Assembly: GCF_001723605.1 (NCBI RefSeq)
Contig: NZ_CP017111.1
Span: 1,922,001 to 1,986,000 of the forward strand
DNA length: 64,000 bases
Direction of reading: 5' to 3'
Source: Sulfurospirillum halorespirans DSM 13726
Lineage (GTDB): Bacteria > Campylobacterota > Campylobacteria > Campylobacterales > Sulfurospirillaceae
Of the stretch, positions 61,722-64,000 are shown one piece after another. The translations under genes and the position numbers were made by a program. The notes below the pieces were generated by a model, which did not search any database, was not told the DNA's origin, and was given only the letters and a program-made list of their open reading frames with translations. Position 1 is the stretch's first letter, and every line of letters begins with the position of its first letter.

Positions 61722-62560
61722 TAAAAATTGCTACGCCACATTTGGAAGAGCTGGCACACGAGCATTATGAAGAGTTAAAATCAAAAATAAAATTTCCTAC
61801 ATGTAAATATGCTCTTGAAGAAGTCATCACCGCAAAACCTGAAAAACTGCATGAAATTGCGATGCACTACAAAGGCGACACTTCATTTGATTTTATGAAA
61901 AATGAATACAAAAAATTTACCGTTAAAACAGATAATGATACATACGATGCCTATACCTTAGCCCAATCTCTTAACGTCACCGTTTGCCCCTATTGCAACC
62001 GAAATTATACGTTTACGGTTCGCTCCAAAAACGGCTCAATACGTCCGCAATTTGATCATTTTTACGATAAAGTGATGTATCCGATCTTGGCATTGTCGTT
62101 TTACAATCTTATACCCAGTTGCCCTACATGTAATGCAAGCATAAAAGGACGCAAGCAATTTTCGCTTACGACGCATGTGCATCCTTACATTGAAGGTTTC
62201 GATGATAAGGCACGTTTTGCTTTACATGTAAAGGACAGCTCGTTTTATTACGATGAACAAGGGTTTGATTTAAAACTGGGCTCAAACGATGCCAAAGCGC
62301 AAAAAAACATCGAAGATTTTGCGTTGGAAGAGATTTATAAAAACCACAAAGACATCGTCTTAGAACTTATCCAAAAATCGGTTATGTACAATGAAAGCTA
62401 CATCGAAGAGCTGATGCAAAACTACGAGGGAACACTCTTTAAAAATGAAGAAGATTTACTGCGTTTGATCTTTGGCGGTTACATCAGCGATGAAGACTTG
62501 GGCAAGCGCCCTCTTTCCAAACTTACCAAAGACATTTTAGAGCAGTTGGAGATTATCTAA
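61718..62560 (+). CDS. HNH endonuclease partner (PtuB-like)
   Basis: This 280-residue protein has a zinc-bound HNH fold: CPYCNRNYTF (Cys-90, Cys-93), QFDHFYDK (His-114, catalytic region), SFYNLIPSCPTCN (Cys-135, Cys-138). That CxxC-DH-N-CxxC order is typical of McrA/PtuB-type nucleases. The start overlaps the ATPase stop (ATGA). Unlike the ATPase gene, its base composition resembles the host, and it has one exact palindrome (62221) and two partial ones (61797, 62109), the last encoding the second zinc knuckle. The two genes probably form one nuclease complex that acts on invading DNA. Confidence 0.8.
   Translation: MIKIATPHLEELAHEHYEELKSKIKFPTCKYALEEVITAKPEKLHEIAMHYKGDTSFDFMKNEYKKFTVKTDNDTYDAYTLAQSLNVTVCPYCNRNYTFTVRSKNGSIRPQFDHFYDKVMYPILALSFYNLIPSCPTCNASIKGRKQFSLTTHVHPYIEGFDDKARFALHVKDSSFYYDEQGFDLKLGSNDAKAQKNIEDFALEEIYKNHKDIVLELIQKSVMYNESYIEELMQNYEGTLFKNEEDLLRLIFGGYISDEDLGKRPLSKLTKDILEQLEII
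62221..62232. repeat. TTTACATGTAAA palindrome copy
   Basis: Exact copy inside the HNH nuclease gene, read ALHVKD. Confidence 0.95.
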
Positions 62561-62563
62561 CTC

Positions 62564-62575
62564 TTTACATGTAAA
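62564..62575. repeat. TTTACATGTAAA palindrome copy after the nuclease gene
   Basis: Exact copy (CTTTACATGTAAAG) four bases past the HNH stop codon; with 60063/60085 it brackets the defence pair. Confidence 0.95.
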
Positions 62576-62612
62576 GCATTTCACTTTCGCATGGTGAAAA
62601 ATAAACCACTCT

Positions 62613-62640
62613 ATCGTTATGTATTAATAAATACTACGAT
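62613..62640. promoter_or_regulatory. ModE-like inverted repeat
   Basis: ATCGTTATGTATT and AATACTACGAT form an imperfect inverted repeat, reminiscent of the ModE consensus (TCGnTATATA arms). It lies 33 bases before the small membrane protein gene and 330 bases before the molbindin gene. Confidence 0.35.
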
Positions 62641-62672
62641 ATACTCTCCTTAATTCTTTGAGGAGGTTTACG

Positions 62673-62870
62673 ATGAGTGAGGTTTATTCTATATTTTTAT
62701 CGGCTGTTTTTTCAAGTTTTCTTGTGACGATGTGTATTATTGCGGTTCTTGGCTCATTGTATTACCTGACGTTTAAGTGTTTTGCTTCGTATATCTCGTT
62801 TGATAAAATCGCCCAAAAACGCGCTCAAAATTTGAAAAATGCCTCTGCTAAAGAGAATTCTATACTCTAA
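62673..62870 (+). CDS. Small single- or double-span membrane protein
   Basis: About 65 residues starting MSEVYSIFLSAVFSSFLV at 62673 with an excellent AGGAGG seven bases upstream. One long or two short hydrophobic segments span residues ~5-45, followed by a basic tail (KIAQKRAQNLKNASAKENS). No family recognised. The strong ribosome binding site and intact hydrophobic pattern argue that it is a gene. It lies between the defence pair and the molbindin gene and may be coregulated with the latter. Confidence 0.6.
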   Translation: MSEVYSIFLSAVFSSFLVTMCIIAVLGSLYYLTFKCFASYISFDKIAQKRAQNLKNASAKENSIL

Positions 62871-62889
62871 AAAATACCACCGTTGCCAA

Positions 62890-62947
62890 TTGACATTACA
62901 TAACACTCTGTGAGATAATTTTATTAACCATCAAGGTAAACCTTGAT
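62890..62947 (+). promoter_or_regulatory. Promoter and leader hairpin of the molbindin gene
   Basis: TTGACA (62890) and GATAAT (62914) are separated by 18 bases, the clearest sigma-70 promoter in the window. A 7-bp hairpin ATCAAGG-TAAA-CCTTGAT follows at 62930-62947, near the start of transcription, and could be an operator or a 5' mRNA-stabilising stem. Confidence 0.6.
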
Positions 62948-62971
62948 AGATCAAACCCAAGGAAGTGTGTT

Positions 62972-63397
62972 ATGAAAATAAGTGCAAGAAATCAAATCGT
63001 TGGAAAAGTGTCTGAGATCAAAAATGGTCCTGTAAACAGTGAAGTTGTTGTTGCGACTGCAGGTGGCGATAAAATCGTTTCTGTCATTACCAATGGTGCG
63101 GTTGTATCACTTGGTTTAAAAGTTGGTTCTGAAGCGCTTTGTATCTTTAAAGCACAAAGTGTTCTTCTCGCAAAAGCGGACATCGCACTTGCGGTAAGTG
63201 CTCGCAATAAAATCAAAGGTACTATTTCTGAGATCAAAGATGGTGCCGTTAATTGTGAGGTTATTATCGCTACTGCTGGTGGTTTAACCGTAACAGCTAT
63301 CGTGACAGAAGATGCAAAAAAAGAGCTTTCCCTTGCAAAAGGCGACACTGTTTATGCCATCATCAAAGCTTCAAGCATTTTAGTAGGCGCAAACTAA
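62972..63397 (+). CDS. Molbindin-type protein with two TOBE/Mop domains
   Basis: This 141-residue cytoplasmic protein is two Mop (TOBE) domains in tandem. Each begins SARNxIxGxxSEIKxGxVNxEV (residues 4-25 and 73-94) and continues with VATAGG or IATAGG. Such proteins bind molybdate or tungstate for storage and buffering. A strong promoter and GGAAGTG ribosome binding site suggest high expression. It fits a genome rich in molybdoenzymes such as MsrP in this window. A one-mismatch palindrome (63400) follows the stop codon. Confidence 0.9.
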   Translation: MKISARNQIVGKVSEIKNGPVNSEVVVATAGGDKIVSVITNGAVVSLGLKVGSEALCIFKAQSVLLAKADIALAVSARNKIKGTISEIKDGAVNCEVIIATAGGLTVTAIVTEDAKKELSLAKGDTVYAIIKASSILVGAN

Positions 63398-63411
63398 GCC
63401 TTACATGTAAA

Positions 63412-63981
63412 CTATTTTTCGTAGGTTTTAAAGTACCACATCAGCGCGAACATCAAGCCTGATGTGGTCGCGATGCTCTCATCAAACATAAATTCAACGG
63501 TCTCTTCACGTTTGAGGTAGATCACTTCGATGTTTTCATTTTCGATGCCACCACCTTCATTGACCTTCATCGTATCATCCAAAATAGCGTAGTACAGCGT
63601 TTGTCTCCCACCTGCAAAGCCAACGGCGGTGTAAAAAGAGGAAATTTTTTGAAGTTTGTCAAGCGGCACATCATACCCTGTCTCTTCCAAGACCTCTTCT
63701 TTGGCGATTTCGATGAGGCTTTTGTCTTTATCGACGATGCCCGCACACAATTCAAATGTAAAACCGTCATGGTTTTTAACATAGATGGAAGGGCGAAACT
63801 GCTTGACAAAGACAAACGAGTCTAAATCTTTGTGGTAGAGCAAAATGGCGACGCTGTTGTGTGTATCGACGATGTCCCAACGCTTTTCAACGCTGTTGTG
63901 CAAATAGTACATACTTTTAGGTTTGATGTAGTCTGAATGCACGCACTCCTCGATTTTAAGCACCTCAATCGTATGTTTCAT
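63412..63981 (-). CDS. NUDIX hydrolase, nucleotide-sugar/ADP-ribose pyrophosphatase type
   Basis: This 189-residue protein has the N-terminal segment MYYLHNSVEKRWDIVDTHNSVAILLY and a Nudix box GIVDKDKSLIEIAKEEVLEETGYDV near residues 96-120 (GX5EX7REUXEEXGU with minor change at the first Glu region: DKDKSLIE). It resembles NUDT14/UDP-glucose and ADP-ribose pyrophosphatases (FVFVKQFRPSIY). It likely hydrolyses nucleotide sugars in the cytoplasm. It converges with the molbindin gene, separated by a palindrome copy. Its upstream region runs off the window. Confidence 0.85.
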   Translation of the reverse strand: MKHTIEVLKIEECVHSDYIKPKSMYYLHNSVEKRWDIVDTHNSVAILLYHKDLDSFVFVKQFRPSIYVKNHDGFTFELCAGIVDKDKSLIEIAKEEVLEETGYDVPLDKLQKISSFYTAVGFAGGRQTLYYAILDDTMKVNEGGGIENENIEVIYLKREETVEFMFDESIATTSGLMFALMWYFKTYEK

Positions 63982-64000
63982 ACGCTTAAATCCACCCTTT

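Noticed and set aside
60063-62575. Gabija, Wadjet or restriction-modification system
   Set aside because: There is no UvrD-type helicase, no JetABCD genes and no methylase; the ATPase plus HNH pair fits Septu better.
1-64000. CRISPR array
   Set aside because: The repeated 12-mer is scattered at irregular distances over tens of kilobases, with no regular spacers and no cas genes.
1-64000. Palindrome as vector, adapter or assembly artefact
   Set aside because: Copies have different flanks, lie within conserved genes in frame, and show graded one-base variants, none of which fits an artefact.

Overview
The window comes from a moderately AT-rich member of the Campylobacterota (former Epsilonproteobacteria) and looks most like Sulfurospirillum. 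Support comes from the RpoD sequence, an RpoN-type promoter before flgF-flgG, an ArsRS-like two-component pair, abundant MCPs and GGDEF proteins, an SHP/diheme cytochrome operon, and tightly overlapping ATGA/TAATG gene junctions. No rRNA, tRNA, CRISPR array or insertion sequence was seen. The longest non-coding stretch is only about 200 bp.

Layout. 1-2.0 kb: end of a leucine operon (leuB, leuD) and a lone ABC ATPase. 2.0-6.2 kb: an ORF6N/PLD-like protein and an RND pump with no adaptor beside it. 6.3-8.5 kb: a LysE-type exporter divergent from an ArsR repressor, exoIII, and a lone PAS protein. 8.7-17.4 kb: two MCPs, NudC, the MsrPQ periplasmic methionine sulfoxide repair pair, an ArgO/LysE exporter, an AraC regulator divergent from an FMN reductase, and a UPF0316 protein. 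17.6-28.0 kb: two loci in which PhnD-like binding proteins overlap membrane diguanylate cyclases, separated by ywbE, recQ, a thioesterase, an unknown gene and a DEAD-box helicase. 28.0-32.3 kb: a leftward operon SHP - diheme cytochrome - cytochrome b/diheme fusion - Spy-like protein - response regulator - histidine kinase. 32.4-39.0 kb: methylcitrate cycle operon prpE-prpB-prpC-prpD with a divergent unfamiliar regulator. 39.1-48.3 kb: lipoprotein, YjdM, AzlCD, flgF-flgG plus a small membrane protein, rpoD, an HxlR/NIPSNAP/oxidoreductase group, and SapC. 48.4-54.7 kb: acs, actP, DUF485 and a second two-component system. 54.8-60.1 kb: agmatine deiminase and N-carbamoylputrescine amidase (putrescine synthesis) flanking fieF and feoAB. 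60.1-62.6 kb: a Septu-like ATPase plus HNH nuclease pair whose ATPase is strikingly AT-rich. 62.6-64 kb: a small membrane protein, a molbindin with a promoter, and a NUDIX hydrolase.

The most unusual feature is genome-scale in character. The perfect 12-bp palindrome TTTACATGTAAA occurs 23 times exactly in 64 kb, with at least 15 one-mismatch copies that keep the TACATGTA core. Fewer than 0.1 exact copies would be expected by chance. It sits inside genes, where it reads FTCK or LHVK, but is concentrated between genes. Three pairs are spaced 21-22 bp centre to centre and fold into 12-14 bp stems at gene ends. Several single copies abut ribosome binding sites. It behaves like an uptake-signal or highly iterated palindrome system, or like the site of a global DNA-binding protein.

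A second, independent element is a four-copy intergenic repeat (A at 994, B at 6170, C at 39610, D at 36320) with two hairpins. The 25-nt hairpin of copy D differs from the others at many positions but keeps its pairing, which indicates a selected structure.
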